A DNA stretch of 64,000 nt from Neiella holothuriorum (GTDB taxonomy: Bacteria; Pseudomonadota; Gammaproteobacteria; Enterobacterales; Neiellaceae): NCBI RefSeq assembly GCF_019457915.1, contig NZ_JAHZSS010000003.1, positions 124,001-188,000 of the forward strand, written 5' to 3'. Shown here in pieces: positions 17,660-25,857 of the stretch. Each line of letters begins with the position of its first letter. Within the stretch, counting starts at the first letter, position 1. The position numbers were made by a program, and so were the translations under genes. The notes under the pieces are model-generated. The model was not told where the DNA came from. It was given only the letters and a program-made list of their open reading frames with translations, and did no database searches.

Positions 17660-20017
17660 ATGTTGATGATGTCAAAATGGGTGCAGTGGTCATGGATTTT
17701 GTTAGTAGCCTTATTAGTTGGATGTGGCGGCGGTAGTGCGTTGTCAGAGGACGACGATGACGACGACGGCGGTACAACGACAGAAACGGTTGAAATCACC
17801 TTATGGGCCTGTGACTCATTTGACTTGTCGGCGCCAGATTTAACGGGCTGTAGCGAAACGGATCAAGTTGAAAGCTCTCCGCCAACGGTCATTTTCGTTG
17901 AGGCAGAATCCGACGGTAGTGCAGCCAGTGGCGAAAAAGTGACGGTTGCAGCTGATAAAGGTGTGTTATCTCAATCCGATGGTACCGTCTTAACCAATAC
18001 CGACGGCCAAGGGTTTTTAACCATTACGGCAGGTGAAGACACCGGTGTCGTGACGCTGACGGCGTCATATTCAGATGCTAGCAGTGAGCTTGTTGCTACC
18101 ATCAACGGCACGCCAGTCACGTCTTCTAATAGTGTGTCAGTAGAGCTTTGGGACTGTGAACCATCGCAAGATGGCTGTATGCAAATTACCAACTTTTCTG
18201 CTGCATCGCCGGCACTAATTGTGGTGATGGCGCAACAAGATAATAATCCGGCAGTGAACCAAATGGTCACTGTTACCTCGTCGAAAGGTACCTTGTCGCC
18301 AAGCGATGGCATTGTGTTGACCGATGATAGTGGCTACGCCACGTTAGACATCTCAGCTGGCAGTGACAGCGGCATTGTCACTGTTGATGCCGTCTTTGAA
18401 GATGCCACTGACTCGCTAAATGCCACCATCAACGAGGTGCAAATTAACTTAGCGTTGACCACCTCATTGGCCGATGGCGAAGAATTAGCGGATGGCTCTA
18501 CCATTGCGGTAACTGCCACACTCACCACAGATGAAGGTGACGCTTACGAAACCCCCGTTGAAGTCGTGTTCTCTTCAACGTGTGCCGAAGCCGATACCGC
18601 AATCATCGACGAATCCATTCAATCAACTGCAGGCACAGCCGTTGCAACTTATAAGCCGGACGGTTGCGAAACCGAAGATGTGATTTCAGCATCGGTAACC
18701 GTTGGTTCATCGAGTGACCTTGATAGTGTGGTGATTGCTATTGCCGACACGCCTGTTGGCAACATTGAATTTGTGTCTGCCGATCCAACCTTCATTTATC
18801 TTGAAGGATCAGGCGGGCAAACAACCTCATCCGTTACCTTTAAAGTCACCGACACCAATGGCCGAGCGAAACAAGGGGAGTCTGTCGATTTCTCACTTGC
18901 CAGTGGCGACGACAAAGTCGATTTGAGTGTGTTAACCGCGCTGTCTGACTCAAACGGTGAAGTAACGACAACAGTTCGTGCCGGCAGCTTACCGGGCTCG
19001 GCGCGCGTCCAAGCCATTGTCACGGATAGCGATCCCGTCATCTCAACGGTTTCCAGTGAGCTGGCTATTGCGACGGGCTTACCCGATATTGACAGCTTCT
19101 CATTGAGCTTTTCTGTTCATAACCCTGAATCTTGGGGCTATGACGGTGAGGAAGTTGACGTCACTATTCGTGCGGCAGACCACTTTGGTAACCCTGTCTC
19201 CGATGGCACGTCTATCTCGTTTATTACCGAAGGTGGGGCGATCGAACCAAGTTGTGAAACCGCTGGTGGCGTTTGTACTGTGAGTTGGACTTCGCAAGAT
19301 CCGCGACCAATCAATGCTCGGGTCACTGTATTAGCATTTGCTGAGGGTGAAGAATCGTTTACCGACAATAACGGTAACGGCTTATTCGAACATGACGCTG
19401 ATACCTTTGATACGGCATACGATATTGGTGAAGCTTATCGTGATGACGATGAAGACGGTATTTACAACAATGCCGATCAGCTTATCGACCGTAACTCAAA
19501 TGGCAGTTACGACGGACCAGACGGCATCTACAACGGCCAACTTTGTCATCAAGACTCGGCAACCGCTGGCACTTGTACTCAAGACTTGGTTGATGTGCAC
19601 AGTCAAGGTGTGATCGTGATGGCCGGCAACGCGCCACAAATTAAATTCTGTGGTTGGGATGGCACTAACCTAGATTGCAATACAACGCCGTCGACGTTAG
19701 CCGGCGTATCAACGGCCGTGGTTTGTGCTTACGACATTGCCGCTGACGGTGTGACCATCAACCCCGTTGCAGCCGGCAGTGAAATTAGCTTTACGCCGAG
19801 CGATCCATTGAAGCTATTGGGAGCAAGTGGTTTTGAACAAAGCAGCACCAATGCCAGTATTGTTCACCCATACCTAGGTATTGATGATTTTACCGCTTGT
19901 AGTGCCGGCGTCTACCAAGTGCGATTAGATTTAACCGATGGTGGTGGTCAGCTTCTCGTTGAACTGACAACGCCAAAAGGTGTGTACACTTCAGCTGCGG
20001 TAACGATAGAGCTGTAG
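17660..20017 (+). CDS. Large Ig-like (Big_1/invasin-type) lipoprotein
   Basis: A 785-residue predicted lipoprotein: hydrophobic signal, lipobox LLVGC, then GGGS and an acidic run of six Asp. Two homologous N-terminal beta-domains (about 45–145 and 155–255) each carry VTVxxxKGxLSxSDG and a LTxTDDSGYATLxIxAG-type strand. A Big_1-like domain lies near 370–470 (SVTFKVTDTNGRAKQGESV), then a further one, and an Asp/Asn-rich calcium-loop-like stretch near 570–620. Likely an outer-membrane-anchored adhesin or stalk. Ligand unknown. Confidence 0.7.
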   Translation: MLMMSKWVQWSWILLVALLVGCGGGSALSEDDDDDDGGTTTETVEITLWACDSFDLSAPDLTGCSETDQVESSPPTVIFVEAESDGSAASGEKVTVAADKGVLSQSDGTVLTNTDGQGFLTITAGEDTGVVTLTASYSDASSELVATINGTPVTSSNSVSVELWDCEPSQDGCMQITNFSAASPALIVVMAQQDNNPAVNQMVTVTSSKGTLSPSDGIVLTDDSGYATLDISAGSDSGIVTVDAVFEDATDSLNATINEVQINLALTTSLADGEELADGSTIAVTATLTTDEGDAYETPVEVVFSSTCAEADTAIIDESIQSTAGTAVATYKPDGCETEDVISASVTVGSSSDLDSVVIAIADTPVGNIEFVSADPTFIYLEGSGGQTTSSVTFKVTDTNGRAKQGESVDFSLASGDDKVDLSVLTALSDSNGEVTTTVRAGSLPGSARVQAIVTDSDPVISTVSSELAIATGLPDIDSFSLSFSVHNPESWGYDGEEVDVTIRAADHFGNPVSDGTSISFITEGGAIEPSCETAGGVCTVSWTSQDPRPINARVTVLAFAEGEESFTDNNGNGLFEHDADTFDTAYDIGEAYRDDDEDGIYNNADQLIDRNSNGSYDGPDGIYNGQLCHQDSATAGTCTQDLVDVHSQGVIVMAGNAPQIKFCGWDGTNLDCNTTPSTLAGVSTAVVCAYDIAADGVTINPVAAGSEISFTPSDPLKLLGASGFEQSSTNASIVHPYLGIDDFTACSAGVYQVRLDLTDGGGQLLVELTTPKGVYTSAAVTIEL

Positions 20018-20028
20018 TCGCAATCTTG

Positions 20029-20070
20029 AGACATAAAAAAACGAGCCATCTGGCTCGTTTTTTTATGTCT
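20029..20070. terminator. Bidirectional terminator, 20-bp perfect arms
   Basis: AGACATAAAAAAACGAGCCA pairs perfectly with its complement across a 2-base loop. Poly-A and poly-T flanks make it a terminator for both the Ig-like lipoprotein gene and the convergent nsrR. Confidence 0.95.
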
Positions 20071-20086
20071 AAGTGAAATTGGCCAC

Positions 20087-20527
20087 TTAGATGACTTGTG
20101 CTAAATGCACCACGGATTCTTGATTGATTCTTGGCTGACTCAGCACTTGGCCAACGGTGACTTTATCTAGCTCAGCCAGAAATGCGCGCTGGGCTTTGCC
20201 GAGTAAGCATTGCAATTTGCATTGGCCATTAGCAGGGCAGGCCACACCTTCACAGTCAATCGGATTAAGGCGTTTTTCAAAATCGCGAATGACCTGACCC
20301 ACGGTGATTTGGTTTAAGTCGCATTTCAGGCGAATGCCGCCGAGTCGGCCACGCACCGAGGTGATGTAGTTCAGTTGTGATAATTGCTGCGTCACCTTAA
20401 TCACGTGGTTGCGCGGCATATTGAAGTCTTCGCACACTTGGTTGACGGAGACGAGCTTGTCATCTTGCTGCAGCCCTAAGTACATCAGTGTGCGCAAGGC
20501 ATAATCGGTAAAGCTAGTTAATTGCAT
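20087..20527 (-). CDS. nsrR: Rrf2-family nitric-oxide-sensing repressor NsrR
   Basis: A 146-residue winged-helix regulator. MQLTSFTDYALRTLMYL is the Rrf2 N terminus with Asp8, which ligates the [4Fe-4S] cluster in NsrR, and DCEGVACPANGQC supplies three Cys in the C-x4-C-x5-C spacing of NsrR. Wing residues RGRLGGIRL are conserved. NsrR represses NO-detoxification genes; none is adjacent. The start at 20527 is chosen because upstream in-frame codons encode residues foreign to the family. IscR is less likely from the Cys spacing. Confidence 0.85.
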   Translation of the reverse strand: MQLTSFTDYALRTLMYLGLQQDDKLVSVNQVCEDFNMPRNHVIKVTQQLSQLNYITSVRGRLGGIRLKCDLNQITVGQVIRDFEKRLNPIDCEGVACPANGQCKLQCLLGKAQRAFLAELDKVTVGQVLSQPRINQESVVHLAQVI

Positions 20528-20731
20528 AGCGAGATTTGATTGTTGGGCGAAAGAGCCAGTATGTAACTTGTTATACCGCCAAACTCTGATCGACAGCAAG
20601 GTCAAGCGTATAAATAGCAATTTATTTGTAGTAATTAGTGTTAATTACCGTGGTCCAGCGCCATATTAATGCTGGCGCATTAGCACCGGGCTTTGTAAGA
20701 TCGCCTCTCTTTGTTTTGCTGGAGATCCTCC

Positions 20732-21853
20732 TTGCCCTTTCAAGTCATCAATTCGCAACCCCAACTGATCGCGGTTATTGAACAATGTAGTGCAGCACCT
20801 GTGCGTTATTTAGACACAGAATTTGTACGCGAACGTTCGTTGTACCCGCAATTTGGCCTGCTACAAATTTCCGATGGCAACCAAGTGTGGCTAGTTGATC
20901 CGTTAGGCATTGATGATTTAAGCCCGCTTTGGCAATGGCTACAGCAAACCGACCAGCTAACTGTTTTCCACGCTTTTGGTGAAGATCTGGAATTGCTATG
21001 GCATGAGGGCAAGATTCAATTTGGCAATATCCTCGATACGCAAGTAGCCGCAGCCATGTTGGATTGGGGCTCAGGTATGGGGTTTGCTGCATTGGTTGAA
21101 CGGGTGTGTGGCGTCGAGCTCGATAAATCACACTCGCGCACCAATTGGTTAGCGCGACCTTTGAGTGAACAACAATTGCAGTACGCTGCTGATGATGTTC
21201 ACTATTTAGTGCCTGTTGCTGAAGCGCTAATTACTGAATTAAAAGCCAAAGGCCTGTATGAAGCGTGCATGAATGAGTGTAGCCGCCTTGCGGCTCGCAA
21301 AGATAAGTCGCTCGCCAACCGTTATCTCGACGTGAAAAATACCTGGCAACTCAATCGCCAGCAATTAGCGGTGTTACGAGAGTTGGCAGCATGGCGCTAT
21401 CAGCGCGCCATGGCAAAAGACATGGCGTTGGGTTTTGTGATTAAAGACTTGGCGTTAATTGCCCTGGCACGAAGCCAACCAGAGTCCATGGCGAAGCTAA
21501 AACAGCTGAATGATGTGTCGCCCATTGAAGCGCGTATTCACGGTTCAAAACTGCTGTCGTTAATCGCCGATGCGAAGAAAATTGATAAGGCTGACTGGCC
21601 TGAACAAATTTACCGCGTCATCGATATTCCGCAGTACAAACAGCGCAGTAAAGCGTTGGCCCAACTCATTCAACAACAAGCTGAGCAAGCTGATATTCCA
21701 GCGCCGGCGTTGGCCTCCAAAAGGCTCATTAATGAGTTGCTCATGTGGCATTGGCAACAACCAAAAAATGATGACAAGCCCGTGTTGCTCAGTGGTTGGC
21801 GCGGCCAGTTAGTTGGGGAAACGCTAACGCAATGGCTAGCAACAAACTGCTAA
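20732..21853 (+). CDS. rnd: Ribonuclease D
   Basis: A DEDD-family 3'-to-5' exoribonuclease for tRNA maturation, 373 residues. Exo I is LDTEFVRERSLYPQ, Exo II HAFGEDLELL, Exo III YAADDVHYL, followed by HRDC domains (TWQLNRQQLAVLRELAAWR and onward). The TTG at 20732 is chosen as start because GGAG lies 7 bases in front and the resulting N terminus matches E. coli RNase D; the longest frame opens 7 codons earlier. Transcribed toward ycgL, 87 bases away. Confidence 0.88.
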   Translation: MPFQVINSQPQLIAVIEQCSAAPVRYLDTEFVRERSLYPQFGLLQISDGNQVWLVDPLGIDDLSPLWQWLQQTDQLTVFHAFGEDLELLWHEGKIQFGNILDTQVAAAMLDWGSGMGFAALVERVCGVELDKSHSRTNWLARPLSEQQLQYAADDVHYLVPVAEALITELKAKGLYEACMNECSRLAARKDKSLANRYLDVKNTWQLNRQQLAVLRELAAWRYQRAMAKDMALGFVIKDLALIALARSQPESMAKLKQLNDVSPIEARIHGSKLLSLIADAKKIDKADWPEQIYRVIDIPQYKQRSKALAQLIQQQAEQADIPAPALASKRLINELLMWHWQQPKNDDKPVLLSGWRGQLVGETLTQWLATNC

Positions 21854-21940
21854 CTTTCTTCCGATTTTGTTCATGATATAGTCCGAGCGGTTCGTGAAAA
21901 TATCCGAACTAATTTTTAATTAGACGTGATTTAAAGCCCA

Positions 21941-22219
21941 ATGCTAACAGCAATTTATAAAAGCCCGAAAAAACCAGAAACCTTTTTGTACTTACCCAAG
22001 CGCGATGATTTTTCTAAAGTGCCGGAAGCGCTGTTAGAAATGTTTGGCAAACCGCAATTTGTCATCGTGCTGAACTTAGCTAATAAGCAAAAGTTAGCAT
22101 TGGTTGATTTGGAAAAAGTGAAATCCGAACTGCTTTCAACCGGCTTTTATTTGCAACTGCCACCGCCGCCGAAAAACTTACTGAAAGAACATCGAGAATC
22201 TCTCGGACTCGACGATTAG
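21941..22219 (+). CDS. ycgL: YcgL family protein
   Basis: A 92-residue protein of the YcgL family (UPF0745), a small alpha/beta fold with no settled function. YKSPKKPETFLYLPKRDDF and VPEALLEMFGKP are typical. It is the first gene of a ycgL–transglycosylase–ycgN cluster whose order is common in marine gammaproteobacteria; the 9-base gap to the next gene suggests one transcript. Confidence 0.85.
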   Translation: MLTAIYKSPKKPETFLYLPKRDDFSKVPEALLEMFGKPQFVIVLNLANKQKLALVDLEKVKSELLSTGFYLQLPPPPKNLLKEHRESLGLDD

Positions 22220-22228
22220 GAGCTTGTG

Positions 22229-23263
22229 ATGAGTTGGTCAAATTTTACTGTTACTAGGTTACGCAACGCCCTGATCCGCCCTTTGTTACTTGTTGTAACT
22301 TGTTCTGCCGCGCTGATGAGTGCGACGACAATGGCGGAGGAGAAACCTAGCTTTGAACAATACTTACAACAAGTAAAACAACAAGCTGTGGCACAGGGGA
22401 TTGCGGCTCATACAGTCGACCAAGCGTTTGCCAACGTGGAATTTAAAAAGCGGTCGGTCAAGCTTGATCGGAATCAGCCTGAAAAACGTCAGACGCTCGA
22501 TACCTATTTGCCCAAGCGTGTACCGCAATGGAAAATCGACAAAGCCCGCAAACTCTACAAAGAGAACTACCAATTATTGTCGAAAATTGGCGATGAATTT
22601 GGGGTGCAGCCACGGTTCATTGTGGCGCTGTGGGGAAATGAAACCAATTTTGGTACCTATACTGGCAATTTTGACATCATATCCGCATTAGCGACATTAG
22701 CTTACGATGGTCGTCGGGAAGCCTTTTTTCGCAAAGAACTGATTGCAGCGTTAAGCATTTTGGATGAGGGCCATATTGATCTACCTAAATTTCAAGGATC
22801 GTGGGCTGGCGCAATGGGGCAAACCCAATTTATGCCAAGTTCCTTTTTAGCCTACGCCGTTGATTACGATGGCGATGGTCGAAAAGATATTTGGGGCACC
22901 CAAGAGGACGTGTTTGCTTCAATTGCCAACTACCTCAAGCAAGCGGGTTGGAACAATGATCTGACATGGGGCCGCCAGGTGAAGTTACCGGAAGGTTTTG
23001 ATGTCAGCTTAACTGGGTTAAAGACCAAAAAATCACTGGCTGAATGGCAAGCGCTGGGCGTGCGCCGTTATGACATGAGTAATTTGCCAACGCGCGACAT
23101 TCAAGCATCCATCGTGCTTCCTGATGACGCTCAAGGTCGTGCTTACTTAGCGTACGGAAATTACGATGTGTTGATGGACTGGAACCGTTCTTATTACTTC
23201 GTAACATCTGTGGGTTATCTGTCAGATCGTATTGCATATCCTTCAGTGTTCAAGGCGCAGTAA
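22229..23263 (+). CDS. Lytic murein transglycosylase, MltB type
   Basis: A 344-residue exported enzyme that cleaves the MurNAc–GlcNAc bond of peptidoglycan with formation of 1,6-anhydro ends. An N-terminal signal segment ends near ATTMAEE; the catalytic Glu is in LWGNETNFGTY, followed by AMGQTQFMPSSFLAYAVDYDGDGRKDIW. No lipobox is evident, so it is more likely a soluble periplasmic member than MltB itself. The ATG at 22229 is 6 bases from AGGAG; a GTG just upstream is too close. Its stop overlaps the ycgN start (TAATG). Confidence 0.85.
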   Translation: MSWSNFTVTRLRNALIRPLLLVVTCSAALMSATTMAEEKPSFEQYLQQVKQQAVAQGIAAHTVDQAFANVEFKKRSVKLDRNQPEKRQTLDTYLPKRVPQWKIDKARKLYKENYQLLSKIGDEFGVQPRFIVALWGNETNFGTYTGNFDIISALATLAYDGRREAFFRKELIAALSILDEGHIDLPKFQGSWAGAMGQTQFMPSSFLAYAVDYDGDGRKDIWGTQEDVFASIANYLKQAGWNNDLTWGRQVKLPEGFDVSLTGLKTKKSLAEWQALGVRRYDMSNLPTRDIQASIVLPDDAQGRAYLAYGNYDVLMDWNRSYYFVTSVGYLSDRIAYPSVFKAQ

Positions 23264-23712
23264 TGAGCGGGCCGGAGCCGTTTTGGCAAACCACTGCACT
23301 GGACGATATGTCCGACGCCCAATGGGAGTCACTTTGTGACGGGTGCGGTAAGTGCTGCCTGACGAAGCTTATTGACGACGACACAGAAGAATTACACTAC
23401 ACCAACCTAGCGTGCGATTTGCTCGACACTAAGCGTTGCCGCTGTACGGACTATACCCATCGATTTGCCCGTGTGAACGATTGCGTGAAAGTGAGCTTAA
23501 AGCATCGCGAGAGCTTTTCGTGGCTGCCTCCGAGTTGTGCTTATCGCAGATTAGAAGAGGGTAAAGGCTTACCTGATTGGCACCCGCTGTTAACAGGGTC
23601 TAAAGCGGCCATGCACAAAGCCGGGCAGTCTGTTCGGGGTAAAGTGATTCATGAATCGATCGGTGGCGATCCGGAAGATCGCATCGTTAGTTGGCCGCTA
23701 GCGGACTGCTAG
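23263..23712 (+). CDS. ycgN: YcgN family cysteine-cluster protein
   Basis: A 149-residue UPF0260 (YcgN/YkgJ-type) protein. CDGCGKCCLTKL and the CRCTDYTHR segment provide the conserved Cys that are thought to bind a metal or Fe–S centre. Function unknown. Translationally coupled to the upstream transglycosylase by a one-base overlap. Confidence 0.85.
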   Translation: MSGPEPFWQTTALDDMSDAQWESLCDGCGKCCLTKLIDDDTEELHYTNLACDLLDTKRCRCTDYTHRFARVNDCVKVSLKHRESFSWLPPSCAYRRLEEGKGLPDWHPLLTGSKAAMHKAGQSVRGKVIHESIGGDPEDRIVSWPLADC

Positions 23713-23757
23713 CGCGCCAATCGCAGGTCTAAATCTCCAGCGGCCGCCGCAATCAAA

Positions 23758-24279
23758 TTACGGGCGGCGGGCAATCCAAAAGCGACTCATCAATACCACC
23801 GTCCAGATGGCGATATAAACTGAGAAGCACACAACCAACCATTGGGGCATGGAGTAGCCAAGAAATTCCCACTGCACTTCATCGCACATGCCACGCGGCA
23901 TGAATACTTCAGGCAACCAATAATCCAACGGCGCCCAACTTGGAAACTCAGGATCCATACCACAGCTATTGATAAATGGATTCGCTGTTGGTGCCTGCAA
24001 TGCGACGTGGGATAGAGCAATGCGTAGCCCTTCAATGGCACTGTAAATCCAAAGGCCATAACCAGCGATGCGAACGACCATCGAGCGCGGGTTTATCAAA
24101 CCAATTAAACCAGCGAACATGAGGCCAAACATGGCGACGCGTTCGTGAATGCACTTCACGCAAGGCTCTAACAGCATCACGTGTTGAAAATAAAGGGCAA
24201 CCAGATCGAGTACTAAGGCGGAAATAGCTAGCAGTAACCAAGACCAACGGGTTTCTGCGAATTGACATAATGCGCGCAT
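23758..24279 (-). CDS. dsbB: Disulfide bond formation protein DsbB
   Basis: A 173-residue inner-membrane protein with four helices that reoxidises DsbA and passes electrons to quinones. The first periplasmic loop has the redox pair CVKC, and the second loop has the pair in NSCGMDPEF … RGMCDEV. WLLLAISALVLDLVALYFQHVMLLEPC is the typical start. Single gene, minus strand; no dsbA in the window. Confidence 0.9.
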   Translation of the reverse strand: MRALCQFAETRWSWLLLAISALVLDLVALYFQHVMLLEPCVKCIHERVAMFGLMFAGLIGLINPRSMVVRIAGYGLWIYSAIEGLRIALSHVALQAPTANPFINSCGMDPEFPSWAPLDYWLPEVFMPRGMCDEVQWEFLGYSMPQWLVVCFSVYIAIWTVVLMSRFWIARRP

Positions 24280-24700
24280 GGAATTTGAGTGTTTACAGCA
24301 AAAAGAAGCGTGAATTGTATAACTTAGCGCGCTGTAGCGATAGTCGGCATCAAGTGAATTTTGTAACGGATCAAGTCAAAAAAATTGGATAAACCGTGGT
24401 GTAGGGTGGTCATTATTGTTTCAACTAGGGTCTTGTCCTTTGAGTCTGGGAAACAATAACCGTGAGAACAATAGTGTTGCGCTTTAATTTATCGCGGAGC
24501 GCTTATGCCTGTTGAACCAGTATCATGATTGTTCTGAACAAATGTGGCGCTTCGATTCAGTTTTGAATGGGGCTACGTTGATTTGTTCTGCCGTGATGCG
24601 CAACTCCACCGTACACACGTTATCGTTAAACTTGCGATTATGCTGTAGCAACATAGAATGCAGCGGCTGTTGACCATTTGCCAAAGACCCAAGCTGAACC
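24280..24700. other. Gene-free interval with one inverted repeat
   Basis: 421 bases between divergent dsbB and dusC. It holds a 10-bp perfect inverted repeat, TTATTGTTTC (24413–24422) and GAAACAATAA (24450–24459), with 27 bases between. A 70-codon minus-strand frame over the dusC start looks spurious. Promoters of both genes must lie here but I could not place them with confidence. Confidence 0.5.
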
Positions 24701-25669
24701 ATGACAAACACCATCGAAAATGCTGCCCACCTCAAACGTGTCGATCAATTGATATTGGCGCCAATGGAAGGTGTGATGGATCACCTAATGCGCGAATTGC
24801 TGACGGGGCTTGGTGGCTACGATTTGTGCGTCACTGAATTTATTCGCGTAGTGGATCACGGGTTACCAGAACGGGTGTTCTATCGGTTTGCGCCTGAGCT
24901 ACACCACGGCGGGAAAACAACGTCGGGCACGCCCGTTCGCGTCCAGTTGCTGGGCCAGCAACCGGATGTAATGGCCGAAAATGCCGTTACAGCAGTCAGC
25001 TTAGGCTCGGCAGGTATCGACTTGAATTTTGGCTGCCCGGCCAAAACGGTGAATAAAAGCCGAGGCGGGGCATCACTGCTCAAGCAGCCTGAGCTTATCT
25101 TTTCGATTGTTGATGCGGTTAGACGAGCCGTCCCTAGCGAGCAACATGTCAGTGCCAAGATCAGGCTTGGTTGGGACGACACATCATTGCTGACCGAAAC
25201 GATTGATGCCGTCAATCAAGCAGGCGCGAGCAGTTTAGTGGTGCATGCCCGAACCAAAACGCAGGGTTATCGCCCGCCAGCTCACTGGCATGAACTGGCA
25301 GCAATTTGTGCTCGTGCCAACATGCCCGTCATTGCCAATGGCGATGTGGTGGATTTTGACAGTGCCCAACGCTGCCTGATCGCCAGCCAATGCCAACATA
25401 TTATGGTGGGTCGAGGCGCGTTAGCCTTACCAAATTTGGCGCAGGTAATTCGCGGGCAACAAGCGCCCATGACTTGGTCTCAAGTGCTGGCGTTATTGGT
25501 GAAGTATTCCAAGTATGAAGTGACCGGCGATAAAGGTAAGTATTACCCGAATCGCATTAAGCAATGGCTTACTCATTTGCGCCATCGATATAGCCAAGCC
25601 GATTGCTTGTTCAAAAAAGTTCGTACGCTAAAACGAAGCGATGAAATTGTTGCTTTGCTAACCCGTTAA
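24701..25669 (+). CDS. dusC: tRNA-dihydrouridine(16) synthase DusC
   Basis: A 322-residue FMN enzyme reducing uridine to dihydrouridine in tRNA; DusC acts at position 16. The barrel opens with LILAPMEGVMDHLMRELLT, the catalytic Cys is in NFGCPAKTVNKSRGG, and VVHARTKTQGY and VMVGRGAL bind FMN. YDLCVTEFIRVVDHGLP is characteristic of DusC rather than DusA or DusB. Monocistronic by appearance, with no strong terminator before the next gene. Confidence 0.9.
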   Translation: MTNTIENAAHLKRVDQLILAPMEGVMDHLMRELLTGLGGYDLCVTEFIRVVDHGLPERVFYRFAPELHHGGKTTSGTPVRVQLLGQQPDVMAENAVTAVSLGSAGIDLNFGCPAKTVNKSRGGASLLKQPELIFSIVDAVRRAVPSEQHVSAKIRLGWDDTSLLTETIDAVNQAGASSLVVHARTKTQGYRPPAHWHELAAICARANMPVIANGDVVDFDSAQRCLIASQCQHIMVGRGALALPNLAQVIRGQQAPMTWSQVLALLVKYSKYEVTGDKGKYYPNRIKQWLTHLRHRYSQADCLFKKVRTLKRSDEIVALLTR

Positions 25670-25857
25670 AAACGCCCCCTGAAGACACTTATGCCGGCCA
25701 ATCGCTCGCCCGCAAACAACAATAGCTGAATTTTGTCAGTTTGGCCTAACATGCTGCGCGCTATAAATCACAGTGCCATCTTGCGTTTGCCCCCTTGCAC
25801 CCGCTGGCGGGATAGGTAGGATTGAGCGGAATTAAATATTTGTAAGTGGGATCAAGC

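Noticed and set aside
24523..24735. Minus-strand 70-codon frame across the dusC start
   Set aside because: Overlaps the start of a well-supported gene and has no ribosome-binding site.
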